Of a DNA stretch of 64,000 nucleotides, positions 25,407 to 34,915 are shown piece by piece. Source of the stretch: Streptomyces sp. CHD11 (GTDB taxonomy: Bacteria; Actinomycetota; Actinomycetes; Streptomycetales; Streptomycetaceae). The DNA lies in NCBI RefSeq assembly GCF_018638295.1, contig NZ_JABTTS010000006.1:164981-228980 (forward strand), in the 5' to 3' direction. The stretch's first letter is position 1, and the number at the start of each line of letters is the position of its first letter. A model generated the notes under the pieces. That model was not told the origin of the DNA. It ran no database searches and saw only the letters and a list, made by a program, of their open reading frames with translations. The position numbers were made by a program, and so were the translations under genes.

Positions 25407-26798
25407 TCAGTTGAGGCGGCGGATTGTGTAGGTGGTGCCTTCGGGGGCGGGTTCTTCGCCCAGGTACTGCTGGCCGCGCATGTCGCACCAGGCGGGGATG
25501 TCCAGGCGGGCCGCCTCGTCGTCGGCGAGGACGCGGACCGTGCCGCCCACCGGGACGTCCCCGATCACCTTGGCCAGCTCGATCACCGGGATCGGGCACC
25601 GCCGGCCCAGCGCGTTAACGACCAGGACGGCGTCCTCGTCCCGCCGGCCCACGGCCTCCCCCGTGGACGCCGGCGCGCCCAGTTTCTCCCGCACCCCCGC
25701 CACCAGCTCCGGCAGCACGGTGAGGAAGCGCTCGACGTCCTCCTCCCGTGTCCCCGGCGGCAGCGAGACGCGGAGGTTGCCCTCGCTCAGCACTCCCATC
25801 GCCTTGAGCACATGGCTCGGCGTCAGCGTGCTGCTCGTACAGGACGAGCCGGAGGAGACGGAGAACTCGGCACGGTCCAGCTCGTGCAGCAGTGTCTCCC
25901 CGTCGACATAGAGACAGGAGAAGGTGACGATCCCCGGCAGCCGCCGCTCCGGGTCGCCGACCACCTCCACGTCCGGCACCAGCTCCGGCACCCGCGCCCG
26001 GATCCGCTCCGTCAGCTCCCGCAGCCGTACCGCCTCCTCGGCCGCCTCCGCCCTCACCGCCCGCAGGGACGCCGCCGCGGCCACGATCGCCGGGAGGTTC
26101 TCGAACCCGGCCGACCGCCCCGACTCCCGTTCGTCCCGCGGCCCCTGGGGCGCGAACCGCACACCCTTGCGTACGACGAGCAGCCCCACCCCGGCAGGCC
26201 CGCCCCACTTGTGGGCGCTCGCCGCGAGCAGCGACCAGTCACCCTCCACCGGCCCCCAGCCCAGCGACTGGGCGGCGTCCACCAGCAGCGGCACACCCGC
26301 CGCCCGGCACACCTCGGCCACCTCGGCCACCGGCTGCACCGTCCCCACCTCGTGGTTGGCCGACTGCAGACACGCGAGCGCGGTGTCCGGCCGCAGGGCC
26401 CCGGCGTACCCGGACGGGCTCACCGCTCCCGTGCGCCCCACCGCGACCTCGGTCACCGACCCTCCACCGGCCCGGTGAACTTCCGCCGCGTGGAGTACAG
26501 AAGAGTGTTCGACCGCGGACGCGATCAGGTGATGCCCGGCGCGCCGCCGGCCGGCCAGCGCGCCCGCGATCCCCGAGTGCACCGCCGAGGTGCCGGACGG
26601 GGTGAACACCAGCTCGTCCGTCCTGCACCCCACCGCCTCCGCGGCGGCCTCCCGCGCGGCGTCCAGCAGCATCCGGGCCCGCCGTCCCTCCCGGTAGAGC
26701 CGGGCGGGATCCGCCCACCCCTCGTCGAGAGAGGCCGTCAGGGCCTGCCGTGCAACGGGATGAAGGGGAGCGGCGGAAGCGGCGTCGAAGTAGGGCAC
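25407..26798 (-). CDS. Cysteine desulfurase fused to a TusA-like sulfurtransferase domain
   Basis: 463 aa. Residues 1-~375 are a class V aminotransferase/NifS-IscS enzyme: FTPSGTSAVHSG, SAVEHSSV, the PLP lysine in ASAHKWGGPAG (K197), and the catalytic cysteine in SSGSSCTSSTLTPSH (C320). After a linker, residues ~390-463 are a TusA/SirA domain with the persulfide-carrying Cys401 in RRCPIPVIELAKVI. Desulfurases take sulfur from cysteine as a persulfide and TusA relays it, so the fusion would be a self-contained sulfur donor, for example for tRNA thiolation or cofactor synthesis. It is divergent from ctaC. The client is unknown. Confidence 0.9.
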   Translation of the reverse strand: MPYFDAASAAPLHPVARQALTASLDEGWADPARLYREGRRARMLLDAAREAAAEAVGCRTDELVFTPSGTSAVHSGIAGALAGRRRAGHHLIASAVEHSSVLHAAEVHRAGGGSVTEVAVGRTGAVSPSGYAGALRPDTALACLQSANHEVGTVQPVAEVAEVCRAAGVPLLVDAAQSLGWGPVEGDWSLLAASAHKWGGPAGVGLLVVRKGVRFAPQGPRDERESGRSAGFENLPAIVAAAASLRAVRAEAAEEAVRLRELTERIRARVPELVPDVEVVGDPERRLPGIVTFSCLYVDGETLLHELDRAEFSVSSGSSCTSSTLTPSHVLKAMGVLSEGNLRVSLPPGTREEDVERFLTVLPELVAGVREKLGAPASTGEAVGRRDEDAVLVVNALGRRCPIPVIELAKVIGDVPVGGTVRVLADDEAARLDIPAWCDMRGQQYLGEEPAPEGTTYTIRRLN

Positions 26799-27093
26799 AC
26801 CCCCACGCTAAGCGTTCCGGGCGCGGGTCCGTATCGGTGTGCGGCTGCGCCGCGGGGCACAGCAGGCCACGGAGCCGCCGCGGCCGCGGAACAACCCGTA
26901 CCCCGACCGATGAGGCGCTCGGCGTAACCCGCGGCGCGTATGGCACCCCTCCTCGCGAAGCCCCGAAACGCGTCGGCTAGGGTTTGGTCCGCATAAACAT
27001 CCAAACCCCTGCCCGACGCAGGGCGGCGACCGACCCGGGAGAAGGCCAGGCCGCAGCCGTACAGCGCGGGCGAGACTCTCGGGAAGGCGCTAC
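26799..27093. promoter_or_regulatory. Divergent upstream region of the desulfurase and ctaC
   Basis: 295 bp without a gene. About 110-85 bp before ctaC there is a perfect 8-bp inverted repeat, GGGTTTGG (26980-26987) and CCAAACCC (27001-27008), with a 13-nt spacer. It overlaps a good actinobacterial -10 match TAGGGT (26978-26983). This is a candidate operator on the oxidase promoter; no regulator can be named. Confidence 0.45.
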
Positions 27094-28086
27094 GTGAGTC
27101 CCAACGGCTCCGACCTCCCCCACGGCCTGAAGGGCGTGGGCGGTACCCCCAAGCCGCGGCGCCCCATGCGGCGGAAGCTGCTGCAGGCACTGACCGCGGG
27201 GCTGGTCCTGGCGACCGCCACCGGCTGCACATGGGAGGACTTCCCCCGCCTCGGTATGCCCACCCCTACATCGGAAGAGGCTCCGCGGATCCTCTCCCTG
27301 TGGCAGGGATCCTGGGCTGCCGCGCTCGCTATCGGTGCGCTGGTGTGGGGCTTGATCCTGTGGAGTGCATTCTTCCACCGGCGCAGTCGCACCAAGGTGG
27401 AGGTCCCTCCGCAGACCCGGTACAACATGCCCATCGAGGCGCTGTACACGGTCGTTCCGCTCGTCATCGTTTCGGTGTTCTTCTTCTTCACCGCGCGTGA
27501 CGAGTCGGAGCTGCTGAAGCTCGAGAAGAATCCCGACGTCACGGTCAATGTGGTCGGCTTCCAGTGGAGCTGGTGCTTCAACTACGTCGAGAACGTGGAC
27601 GGTTCCACGGGCGACGCCAAGAAGTCCAGGGAACTGGACGCGATTCCGGACCGCTACAGGGAAGCCTTCCCGGCCGACGCCGGCGGTGTCCACGACTGCG
27701 GTGTCCCCGGAACCAGGAACCCGCAGACCAACAACCCGGGCCCCACCCTGTGGCTGCCCGAGGGCAAGCGGGTCCGCTTCGTGCTGACCTCGCGTGATGT
27801 CATCCACTCCTTCTGGGTGGTGCCGTTCCTGATGAAGCAGGACGTCATTCCGGGCCACACCAACGCCTTCGAGGTGACCCCCAGCCGTGAGGGCACCTTC
27901 CTCGGCAAGTGCGCCGAACTCTGCGGTGTGGACCACTCCCGGATGCTGTTCAACGTGAAGGTCGTCTCCCCGGAGCGTTACGAGCAGCACCTGAAGGACC
28001 TCGTGAAGAAGGGCCAGTCCGGTTACGTGCCCGCCGGCATCGGACAGACGGGCCCTGAGAAGAACCGGGAGTCGAACATCCTGTGA
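27094..28086 (+). CDS. ctaC: Cytochrome c oxidase subunit II
   Basis: 330 aa lipoprotein subunit that accepts electrons at the CuA centre. The signal ends in a lipobox LATATGC (C45), then two membrane helices (~68-92 and 115-133). The CuA ligands are all present: H238 in VIHSFW, and C273, C277, H281, M284 in [17 protein letters not shown] start with AAGG upstream. An insertion between ~168 and 215, as in other Actinobacteria, may help contact the bcc complex. It overlaps ctaD by 4 bp (GTGA), so they are translationally coupled. Confidence 0.96.
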   Translation: MSPNGSDLPHGLKGVGGTPKPRRPMRRKLLQALTAGLVLATATGCTWEDFPRLGMPTPTSEEAPRILSLWQGSWAAALAIGALVWGLILWSAFFHRRSRTKVEVPPQTRYNMPIEALYTVVPLVIVSVFFFFTARDESELLKLEKNPDVTVNVVGFQWSWCFNYVENVDGSTGDAKKSRELDAIPDRYREAFPADAGGVHDCGVPGTRNPQTNNPGPTLWLPEGKRVRFVLTSRDVIHSFWVVPFLMKQDVIPGHTNAFEVTPSREGTFLGKCAELCGVDHSRMLFNVKVVSPERYEQHLKDLVKKGQSGYVPAGIGQTGPEKNRESNIL

Positions 28087-29819
28087 GCATCCTCAATCAA
28101 CCTCAGGGTGCCGAAGCAGCGGGGTCCCACTACGAGGACGAGCTGCCGGTGCGGCGCCAGAACCGTGGCAGCGTGGTCGTCAAGTGGCTGACGACCACGG
28201 ACCACAAGACGATCGGCACGCTGTACCTGGTGACGTCGTTCGCCTTCTTCGTCATCGGCGGCGTCATGGCGCTGGTGATGCGTGCCGAGCTGGCCCGGCC
28301 CGGTCTGCAGATCGTGTCGAACGAGCAGTTCAACCAGGCGTTCACGATGCACGGCACGATCATGCTGCTGATGTTCGCGACGCCCCTGTTCGCCGGTTTC
28401 GCGAACTGGATCATGCCGCTGCAGATCGGCGCGCCCGACGTGGCGTTCCCGCGGCTGAACATGTTCGCCTACTGGCTGTACCTGTTCGGCTCGCTGATCG
28501 CGGTGGCCGGTTTCCTCACCCCGGACGGCGCGGCCAGCTTCGGCTGGTTCGCCTACTCCCCGCTGTCGGACGCGATCCGTTCGCCCGGTGTCGGTGCCGA
28601 CATGTGGATCATGGGTCTGGCCTTCTCCGGCTTCGGCACGATCCTCGGCTCGGTCAACTTCATCACCACGATCATCTGCATGCGCGCGCCCGGCATGACG
28701 ATGTTCCGCATGCCGATCTTCACCTGGAACGTGCTGCTGACCGGTGTGCTGGTCCTGCTGGCCTTCCCGGTGCTGGCCGCCGCGCTGTTCGCCCTGGAGG
28801 CGGACCGCAAGTTCGGGGCACACATCTTCGACTCGGCCAACGGCGGGGCGTTGCTCTGGCAACACCTGTTCTGGTTCTTCGGCCATCCGGAGGTGTACAT
28901 CATCGCGCTGCCGTTCTTCGGCATCGTCTCCGAGATCATCCCGGTCTTCTCCCGCAAGCCGATCTTCGGCTACATGGGACTGATCGCCGCCACGATCGCG
29001 ATCGCCGGTCTGTCGATCACGGTGTGGGCGCACCACATGTACGTCACGGGCGGTGTGCTCCTGCCGTTCTTCTCCTTCATGACCTTCCTGATCGCGGTGC
29101 CGACCGGTGTGAAGTTCTTCAACTGGCTGGGCACGATGTGGAAGGGGTCCCTGAGCTTCGAGACACCGATGCTCTGGTCCATCGGCTTCCTGGTCACCTT
29201 CCTCTTCGGCGGTCTGACCGGTGTGATCCTCGCGTCGCCGCCGCTGGACTTCCACGTGTCCGACAGCTACTTCGTGGTGGCGCACTTCCACTACGTGGTC
29301 TTCGGCACCGTCGTCTTCGCGATGTTCGCCGGCTTCCACTTCTGGTGGCCGAAGTTCACCGGCAAGATCCTCGACGAGCGCCTCGGCAAGATCACCTTCT
29401 GGACGCTGTTCATCGGCTTCCACGGCACCTTCCTCGTCCAGCACTGGCTGGGTGTCGAGGGCATGCCCCGCCGGTACCCGGACTACCTCGCCGCGGACGG
29501 CTTCACCGCGCTGAACACGGTTTCCACGATCGCCTCGTTCCTGCTCGGTCTGTCGATCCTGCCGTTCTTCTACAACATCTGGAAGACGGCCAGGTACGGC
29601 AAGCCGGTCGGCGTCGACGACCCCTGGGGCTACGGCCGCTCTCTGGAGTGGGCGACCTCGTGCCCGCCTCCGCGGCACAACTTCCTCACCCTGCCGAAGA
29701 TCCGCAGTGAATCCCCGGCGTTCGACCTGCACCACCCGGAGATCGCCGCTCTCGACCAGCTCGAGAACGCCGGTCACGGGGAGAAGGCCCTCGCTGGTGG
29801 CAAGGAGGCCGGCAAGTGA
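28083..29819 (+). CDS. ctaD: Cytochrome c oxidase subunit I (operon copy)
   Basis: 578 aa, the catalytic subunit of the aa3 oxidase, with all heme a, heme a3 and CuB ligands (TMHGTIM, GHPEVYI, AHHMY, VAHFHYV). It starts at GTG overlapping the ctaC stop and ends overlapping the ctaF start (GTGA), so ctaC-ctaD-ctaF is one coupled operon. It is almost the same protein as the copy at 6491-8218; only short N- and C-terminal stretches and scattered positions differ. This copy has the normal operon context and should be the main housekeeping oxidase subunit. Confidence 0.97.
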   Translation: MSILNQPQGAEAAGSHYEDELPVRRQNRGSVVVKWLTTTDHKTIGTLYLVTSFAFFVIGGVMALVMRAELARPGLQIVSNEQFNQAFTMHGTIMLLMFATPLFAGFANWIMPLQIGAPDVAFPRLNMFAYWLYLFGSLIAVAGFLTPDGAASFGWFAYSPLSDAIRSPGVGADMWIMGLAFSGFGTILGSVNFITTIICMRAPGMTMFRMPIFTWNVLLTGVLVLLAFPVLAAALFALEADRKFGAHIFDSANGGALLWQHLFWFFGHPEVYIIALPFFGIVSEIIPVFSRKPIFGYMGLIAATIAIAGLSITVWAHHMYVTGGVLLPFFSFMTFLIAVPTGVKFFNWLGTMWKGSLSFETPMLWSIGFLVTFLFGGLTGVILASPPLDFHVSDSYFVVAHFHYVVFGTVVFAMFAGFHFWWPKFTGKILDERLGKITFWTLFIGFHGTFLVQHWLGVEGMPRRYPDYLAADGFTALNTVSTIASFLLGLSILPFFYNIWKTARYGKPVGVDDPWGYGRSLEWATSCPPPRHNFLTLPKIRSESPAFDLHHPEIAALDQLENAGHGEKALAGGKEAGK

Positions 29820-30214
29820 AGATCCAGGGCAACCTGTTCATGTGGCTGAGTCTCTTCTTCCTGATCGTCGCCGGTGTCTACGGCGTCTGGTCGAAGGAGC
29901 CGGTCGGCACCACCGCCCTTTTCCTGGCGTTCGGCCTGAGCATCATGATCGGCTTCTACCTGGGCTTCACCGCCCGGCGGGTCGACGTGGGCGCGCAGGA
30001 CGACAAGGAAGCGGACGTCGCGGACGACTCCGGCGAGGTCGGGTTCTTCAGCCCGCACAGCTGGCAGCCGCTGGCCCTCGCCGTGGGTGGCGCCTTCGCC
30101 TTCCTGGGCATCGCGGTCGGCTGGTGGCTGATGTACTTCTCCGCGCCGCTGCTCCTCATCGGTCTGTGGGGCTGGGTCTTCGAGTACTACCGCGGTGAGA
30201 ACCGCACCCAGTAG
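29816..30214 (+). CDS. ctaF: Cytochrome c oxidase subunit IV (actinobacterial type)
   Basis: 132 aa with four membrane helices (about residues 5-22, 30-50, 81-100 and 103-124), the standard length and layout of CtaF. The N-terminus [16 protein letters not shown] and the strongly conserved C-terminus WVFEYYRGE are family hallmarks. It overlaps the ctaD stop by 4 bp. It is a small non-catalytic subunit needed for assembly or stability of the actinobacterial oxidase. A strong terminator follows. Confidence 0.93.
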   Translation: MKIQGNLFMWLSLFFLIVAGVYGVWSKEPVGTTALFLAFGLSIMIGFYLGFTARRVDVGAQDDKEADVADDSGEVGFFSPHSWQPLALAVGGAFAFLGIAVGWWLMYFSAPLLLIGLWGWVFEYYRGENRTQ

Positions 30215-30232
30215 CACGCGCCACGGCACTTC

Positions 30233-30268
30233 GGGGCCCGGACACTCCGTCAGGAGTGTCCGGGCCCC
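30233..30268 (+). terminator. Terminator of the ctaC-ctaD-ctaF operon
   Basis: Perfect 16-bp stem (30233-30248 with 30253-30268, GGGGCCCGGACACTCC arm) and a 4-nt loop, 19 bp after the ctaF stop. Confidence 0.88.
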
Positions 30269-30342
30269 CGCCTGTGTCGCCCGCCTCACTCGTTCGGGTC
30301 GTCCAGTGCGCCAACGCGGGCCCGGCTTCCTAGCGTGAGGTC

Positions 30343-31623
30343 ATGAGACACGCAGAGTCCCTTCGTGACGCGGGCACGGGCCGCCGGAGCCGCGTCGCCG
30401 GCTGCGCGCTGCTGGTGATCGCCCTCGGCGCGGGCGTCGCCGGCTGCTCCTCCGACGGCAGCCCGCTGTCCGCCGAGCCCTACGACGCCGCGGACCAGAT
30501 CTCCTTCAGCGGGTCCGTCACCTCCGGCGGACCGGCCGATCCCGACAAGCCCCTGGAAGTCGTCGCCGGGGACTCCGGCGGACGCATCACGGACGTCACC
30601 GCCGTTGACGTCTCAGGGCGCTACGTGGCGGGCGAACTGGCCGCCGACGGCAGCCGCTGGCACAGCACCTCCCCGCTGGCCGCCCATGCCCAGTACACGG
30701 TCCGGGTGAGCACCGAGGACGAGGACGGGGCCCCCGGCCGCAAGGTACTCACCTTCACCACCGGCAAGGCGGCGGCCACCAAGCGCCTGGCCGTCACCTT
30801 CGGCCCCGAGGCGGGCACGTACGGCGTCGGCCAGCCCGTCACCGCCGAGCTGAACGCACCGGTCAGGGACCGGGCCCAGCGGGCCGTCGTGGAACGCGCC
30901 CTCAAGGTCGACTCCACGCCCGCCGTGAGCGGCACCTGGCACTGGGTCGACGACAAGAAGCTGCACTACCGCCCCAAGGAGTACTGGCCCGCCAACGCCA
31001 CCGTCCGGGTGCGCAGCACCCTGGAGGGCGTCAGGGTCGGCGACCGCCTCCGGGGCGGCACCTCCGAGCCGCTGACCATCCGCACGGGCGACCGGGTGAC
31101 AGCGCTCACCGACGCCGCCGAACACCGGCTGACGGTCTACCGGAATGGCGAGGAGATCAAGCAGATCCCCGTCACCACCGGCAAGCCCGGCTTCGAGACC
31201 CGCAACGGCGTCAAGGTGGTCCTCGCCAAGGAACCCTTCGTACGCATGCGCAGCACCACCGTGGGCATCGCCGAGGGCTCCTCGGAGTCGTACGACCTCG
31301 ATGTCCGCTACGCCACCCGGGTGACCTGGAGCGGCGAATACGTGCACGCCGCCCCGTGGTCCGTCGGCTCCCAGGGCTACGCCAACGTCAGCCACGGCTG
31401 TGTGGGCATGAGCACCGACAACGCCAAGTGGTTCTTCGACACCGTCCGCCAGGGCGACCTCGTGGAGGTCGTCAACTCGGCCGGGGACACGATGGAACCC
31501 TTCGGCAACGGCTACGGCGACTGGAACCTCGACTGGACCAAATGGCGCGCCGGCAGCGCCCTGACCGTCAACAGGTCCCCGAACACCCAGGACGCCCCGC
31601 GCCTGCGTCCCACGGCCGTGTAG
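30343..31623 (+). CDS. L,D-transpeptidase lipoprotein (YkuD catalytic domain)
   Basis: 426 aa. Lipobox GAGVAGC (C35) after a basic-hydrophobic signal, two Ig-like domains (~50-145 and ~148-250), then a YkuD domain with the catalytic motif HGCVGMS (H351, C353). This is the LdtMt2-like architecture: an anchored enzyme that makes 3-3 cross-links in peptidoglycan. Final residues NGYGDWNLDWTKWRAGSAL match the C-terminal part of the family. ATG start with a weak ribosome binding site. It lies between the two halves of the cytochrome cluster, in the same direction, but behind the ctaF terminator. Confidence 0.93.
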   Translation: MRHAESLRDAGTGRRSRVAGCALLVIALGAGVAGCSSDGSPLSAEPYDAADQISFSGSVTSGGPADPDKPLEVVAGDSGGRITDVTAVDVSGRYVAGELAADGSRWHSTSPLAAHAQYTVRVSTEDEDGAPGRKVLTFTTGKAAATKRLAVTFGPEAGTYGVGQPVTAELNAPVRDRAQRAVVERALKVDSTPAVSGTWHWVDDKKLHYRPKEYWPANATVRVRSTLEGVRVGDRLRGGTSEPLTIRTGDRVTALTDAAEHRLTVYRNGEEIKQIPVTTGKPGFETRNGVKVVLAKEPFVRMRSTTVGIAEGSSESYDLDVRYATRVTWSGEYVHAAPWSVGSQGYANVSHGCVGMSTDNAKWFFDTVRQGDLVEVVNSAGDTMEPFGNGYGDWNLDWTKWRAGSALTVNRSPNTQDAPRLRPTAV

Positions 31624-31652
31624 CGCCCCCCAAGGGGCGCGGGGAACTACGC
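31624..31652. repeat. Short copy of the dispersed intergenic repeat
   Basis: CCCCAAGGGGCGCGGGGAAC directly after the transpeptidase stop, matching the hairpin plus GCGGGGAACT module at 10245 and 14450. It may serve as a weak terminator. Confidence 0.55.
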
Positions 31653-31706
31653 CACCGCCCCCCCCACCGGGCGCGAGGCCGCCGAACCACGGACCGGTCC
31701 GACCCC

Positions 31707-32108
31707 CTACGCGCTCTGCAGCCGCTTCTGCCGCAGCAGCGAGGCCAGCGCCGACGCGAACTCCACCGGCTCCACCGGCAGGGTCACCGCGGCCTCCGCC
31801 CGGCTCCACGTCGCCAGCCAGGCATCCTGTGGCCGTCCGATCAGCAGCAGCACCGGCGGGCAGTCGAACACCTCGTCCTTGATCTGACGGCACAGCCCCA
31901 TGCCTCCCATCGGCACGGCCTCGCCGTCGAACACGCACACGTCGATGCCGCCCCGGTCCAGCTCGGTGAGCACGGCGGCCTGGGTCGCACACTCCACGAA
32001 CTCCACTACGGGCACGTCCGGAGCCGGCCGGCGCCCGGTGGCGAGGCGCACCTGCTCCCGGGTGTTGGCGTCGTCGCTGTAGACCAGCACCGTGGCGGTC
32101 GCCTGCAT
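31707..32108 (-). CDS. Receiver-like (degenerate CheY-fold) protein
   Basis: 133 aa from an ATG with GGAGGAAC. Looks like a stand-alone receiver domain: acidic start VLVYSDDANTREQV, a possible phospho-acceptor Asp in VCVFDGEAVPMGG, and the GGMGLCRQIKDE helix. The conserved Lys-Pro of active receivers is replaced (LPVEPVEFASAL), so phosphorylation chemistry may be lost. There is no output domain and no kinase nearby. It is divergent from ctaE. A role in controlling the oxidase genes is possible by position but unsupported. Confidence 0.75.
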   Translation of the reverse strand: MQATATVLVYSDDANTREQVRLATGRRPAPDVPVVEFVECATQAAVLTELDRGGIDVCVFDGEAVPMGGMGLCRQIKDEVFDCPPVLLLIGRPQDAWLATWSRAEAAVTLPVEPVEFASALASLLRQKRLQSA

Positions 32109-32356
32109 TGTTCCTCCACGCGTAAGAGAGAGGGCACGGCTCTGTCGGGAACTTCGGGTACCGATGGCGCGGATGCTACCCCCTCGGGCCACCGGTCAGT
32201 ACTGGTTCGGACAGGCCTTCGACGCGGCTTCGACGCGGCTTCGGCGGGGCTTCGAGGCCCCTCCGGGTGGGCCATCCGGGCAGTCCAGGAGGGGGGAACA
32301 CACCGAACGGCACCCCCGGGAGTGAGGGCGGGATAAGCGACCGACATAATGTCGGC
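32109..32356. promoter_or_regulatory. Divergent upstream region of the receiver-like gene and ctaE
   Basis: 248 bp. Immediately before ctaE is a perfect inverted repeat CCGACAT-A-ATGTCGG (32341-32355) that contains a -10-like CATAAT (32345-32350). GTGAGG (32322-32327) sits 17 bp upstream as a poor -35. With ctaE starting 7 nt after the -10, the mRNA may be leaderless. Around 32215-32255 is a short tandem repeat of CTTCGACGCGG units. I see no gene. Confidence 0.5.
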
Positions 32357-32968
32357 GTGGCGACAGCAACGACAGTAGACACCGGGCACGCGCACCCGTC
32401 GGTCAACCGACCGAACCTCACCAGCGTCGGAACCATCATCTGGCTGAGTTCCGAGCTGATGTTCTTCGCGGCCCTCTTCGCGATGTACTTCACCCTGCGA
32501 TCGGTGACCGGACCCGACTTCTGGTCGGAGAAGGCCGACGCCCTGAACTTCCCGTTCGCGGCGACGAACACCACGATCCTGGTGCTCTCCTCCCTCACCT
32601 GCCAGCTCGGCGTGTTCGCGGCCGAGCGCGGTGATGTGAAGAAGCTCCGGATGTGGTTCGTCGTCACGTTCATCATGGGCTCGATCTTCATGGGCGGGCA
32701 GATCCTCGAATACACCGAACTGGTCAAGCACGAGGGCCTGTCCCTCTCCTCCGACGCGTACGGCTCGGCGTTCTACCTGACCACCGGGTTCCACGGCCTG
32801 CACGTGACAGGCGGTCTGATCGCCTTCCTGCTGGTCCTGGGCCGGACCTACGCGGCACGGAGGTTCACTCACGACCAGGCGACCGCGGCCATCGTCGTGT
32901 CCTATTACTGGCACTTCGTCGATGTCGTCTGGATCGGCCTCTTTGCCACGATCTACATGATCAAGTAG
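32357..32968 (+). CDS. ctaE: Cytochrome c oxidase subunit III
   Basis: 203 aa, five membrane helices, actinobacterial form of subunit III ([20 protein letters not shown] at the start; [32 protein letters not shown] at the end). GTG 32357 was chosen because the family begins MATATTV... or close to it; no Shine-Dalgarno is present, but a -10-like palindrome ends right before it, which suggests a leaderless transcript. It is followed after 79 bp by qcrC and likely heads the ctaE-qcrC-qcrA-qcrB operon, coupling oxidase and bc complex expression. Confidence 0.95.
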   Translation: MATATTVDTGHAHPSVNRPNLTSVGTIIWLSSELMFFAALFAMYFTLRSVTGPDFWSEKADALNFPFAATNTTILVLSSLTCQLGVFAAERGDVKKLRMWFVVTFIMGSIFMGGQILEYTELVKHEGLSLSSDAYGSAFYLTTGFHGLHVTGGLIAFLLVLGRTYAARRFTHDQATAAIVVSYYWHFVDVVWIGLFATIYMIK

Positions 32969-33047
32969 CAGAGGGCGCAGCCGCGCGCTCCAAGCAGCGC
33001 ACCAACCAGAAGCATCGACGCAGAAGATCCTGACACCGGGGTAATCC

Positions 33048-33860
33048 GTGAAAAAGCTCTCCGCACGACGACGCCACCCGCTGGCGGCGCTCGTCGTCCT
33101 ACTCCTCGCGCTGGCATGCACCGGGGGGCTCTACGCCGTGTTCGCACCCGCGGACAAGGCGCAGGCCGACGAAACCGCCCAGTCCCTCACCATCGAGGAG
33201 GGCAAGAAGCTCTACGCGGTCGGCTGCGCCAGCTGCCACGGCACCGGCGGTCAGGGCTCCTCCGACGGTCCGAGCCTGGTGGGCGTGGGCGCTGCCGCGG
33301 TCGACTTCCAGGTGAGCACCGGCCGCATGCCGGCCGCCACCTCGCAGGGCGCGCAGCTCCCCGACAAGCCGGCCGTCTACTCGCAGGCCGAGATCGACCA
33401 GCTCGCGGCGTACATCGCCTCCCTGGGCGCCGGCCCGGCCGTCCCCACCGCGGAGCAGTACGGCCCCGAGGGTGCCGACATCGCCAAGGGCGGTGAACTG
33501 TTCCGCAACAACTGCGCCCAGTGCCACAACTTCACCGGCAAGGGCGGTGCGCTCACGAACGGCAAGTACGCCCCGAACCTCGAGGACGTCGCGCCGAAGC
33601 ACATCTACCAGGCCATGCTCACCGGCCCGCAGAACATGCCCTCCTTCCCCGACAGCACGCTGTCGGAGCAGAACAAGAAGGACATCATCGCGTACCTGCA
33701 CGAGGTCAACAGCGATGACTCCAAGAGCCCCGGTGGACTCGCGCTCGGCGGACTCGGCCCGGTCTCCGAGGGCCTGTTCGCATGGGTCTTCGGACTCGGC
33801 GCGCTGATCGTGGTCGCCGTCTGGGTCGCCGCTCGGACCGCAAAGGCCAAGAAGTCATGA
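33048..33860 (+). CDS. qcrC: Diheme cytochrome c subunit of the bc complex
   Basis: 270 aa. Signal/anchor helix near the N-terminus, two c-type heme motifs CASCH (60-64) and CAQCH (156-160), and a C-terminal membrane helix (~237-260). This is the actinobacterial diheme cytochrome cc that replaces a soluble cytochrome c and hands electrons directly to the CuA of CtaC, forming the bcc-aa3 supercomplex. GTG start. Its stop overlaps the qcrA start (ATGA). Confidence 0.96.
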   Translation: MKKLSARRRHPLAALVVLLLALACTGGLYAVFAPADKAQADETAQSLTIEEGKKLYAVGCASCHGTGGQGSSDGPSLVGVGAAAVDFQVSTGRMPAATSQGAQLPDKPAVYSQAEIDQLAAYIASLGAGPAVPTAEQYGPEGADIAKGGELFRNNCAQCHNFTGKGGALTNGKYAPNLEDVAPKHIYQAMLTGPQNMPSFPDSTLSEQNKKDIIAYLHEVNSDDSKSPGGLALGGLGPVSEGLFAWVFGLGALIVVAVWVAARTAKAKKS

Positions 33861-34915
33861 GTAGCCAAGACATTCCAGAAGAGAACCTGCCCACGGCGCA
33901 GGACACCGCCCCCGGCCAGGTGAAGCTCGCGGACGAGAAGAACCCGTTCGCCGACCCGGGCCTGCCCCCCCACGAGCCCCGGATCCAGGACCTCGACGAG
34001 CGGGCCGCCAAGCGCTCCGAGCGCACGGTCGCCCTGCTGTTCACGCTGTCGATGCTGGCCACCGTCGGCTTCATCGCCTCCTACGTGACGATCCCGGTCG
34101 ACAAGTCCGTCTACATCTTCACGCTCGGTCACATCAGCGCGCTGAACTTCGCGCTCGGTATGACCCTCGGTATCGCCCTGTTCGCCATCGGCGCCGGCGC
34201 GGTCCACTGGGCCCGCACGCTGATGTCGGACCACGAGATCGCCGACGAGCGGCACCCGGTCGAGGCCTCCCCCGAGGTCAAGGCGAAGGTCATGGACGAC
34301 TTCCGCCAGGGTGCCAAGGAGTCGGTGCTCGGGCGCCGCAAGCTGATCCGCAACACGATGTTCGGCGCGCTGGCCCTGTTCCCGCTCTCCGGCGTGGTGC
34401 TGCTGCGCGACCTCGGGCCGCTGCCCGGGACCAAGCTGCGCGAGACCGCGTGGTCCAGGGGCAAGCTGCTGGTCAACATGAACACGAACGAGCCGATGCG
34501 GCCGTCCGACATCATCGTGGGCTCGCTGGCCTTCGCCCAGCCCGAGGATCTCGACCCGCACGAGCACGGCTACATGACCGAGATCGCCAAGGCCGCCCTG
34601 ATGCTCGTCCGCATCCAGCCGGAGAACATCAAGGACAAGCAGTCGCTTGAGTGGTCGCACGAGGGGATCCTCGCCTACTCGAAGATCTGCACCCACGTCG
34701 GTTGCCCGATCTCGCTGTACGAGCAGCAGACGCATCACGCGCTGTGCCCCTGTCACCAGTCCACCTTCGACCTCTCCGACGGTGCCAAGGTGATCTTCGG
34801 TCCCGCCGGTCACGCCCTGCCGCAGCTGCGCATCGGTGTGAACGACGAGGGCTACCTCGAAGCGCTCGGCGACTTCGACGAGCCCGTCGGTCCTTCCTTC
34901 TGGGAGCGCGGATGA
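33857..34915 (+). CDS. qcrA: Rieske iron-sulfur subunit of the bc complex
   Basis: 352 aa, the long actinobacterial Rieske protein. Three membrane helices (about residues 60-80, 92-118 and 172-190) are followed by the Rieske domain with the cluster motifs CTHVGC and CPCHQS. It oxidises menaquinol at the Qo site and passes electrons to the diheme cytochrome c. ATG overlaps the qcrC stop by 4 bp, and its own stop overlaps the qcrB start (ATGA), so all three genes are coupled. Confidence 0.96.
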   Translation: MSSQDIPEENLPTAQDTAPGQVKLADEKNPFADPGLPPHEPRIQDLDERAAKRSERTVALLFTLSMLATVGFIASYVTIPVDKSVYIFTLGHISALNFALGMTLGIALFAIGAGAVHWARTLMSDHEIADERHPVEASPEVKAKVMDDFRQGAKESVLGRRKLIRNTMFGALALFPLSGVVLLRDLGPLPGTKLRETAWSRGKLLVNMNTNEPMRPSDIIVGSLAFAQPEDLDPHEHGYMTEIAKAALMLVRIQPENIKDKQSLEWSHEGILAYSKICTHVGCPISLYEQQTHHALCPCHQSTFDLSDGAKVIFGPAGHALPQLRIGVNDEGYLEALGDFDEPVGPSFWERG

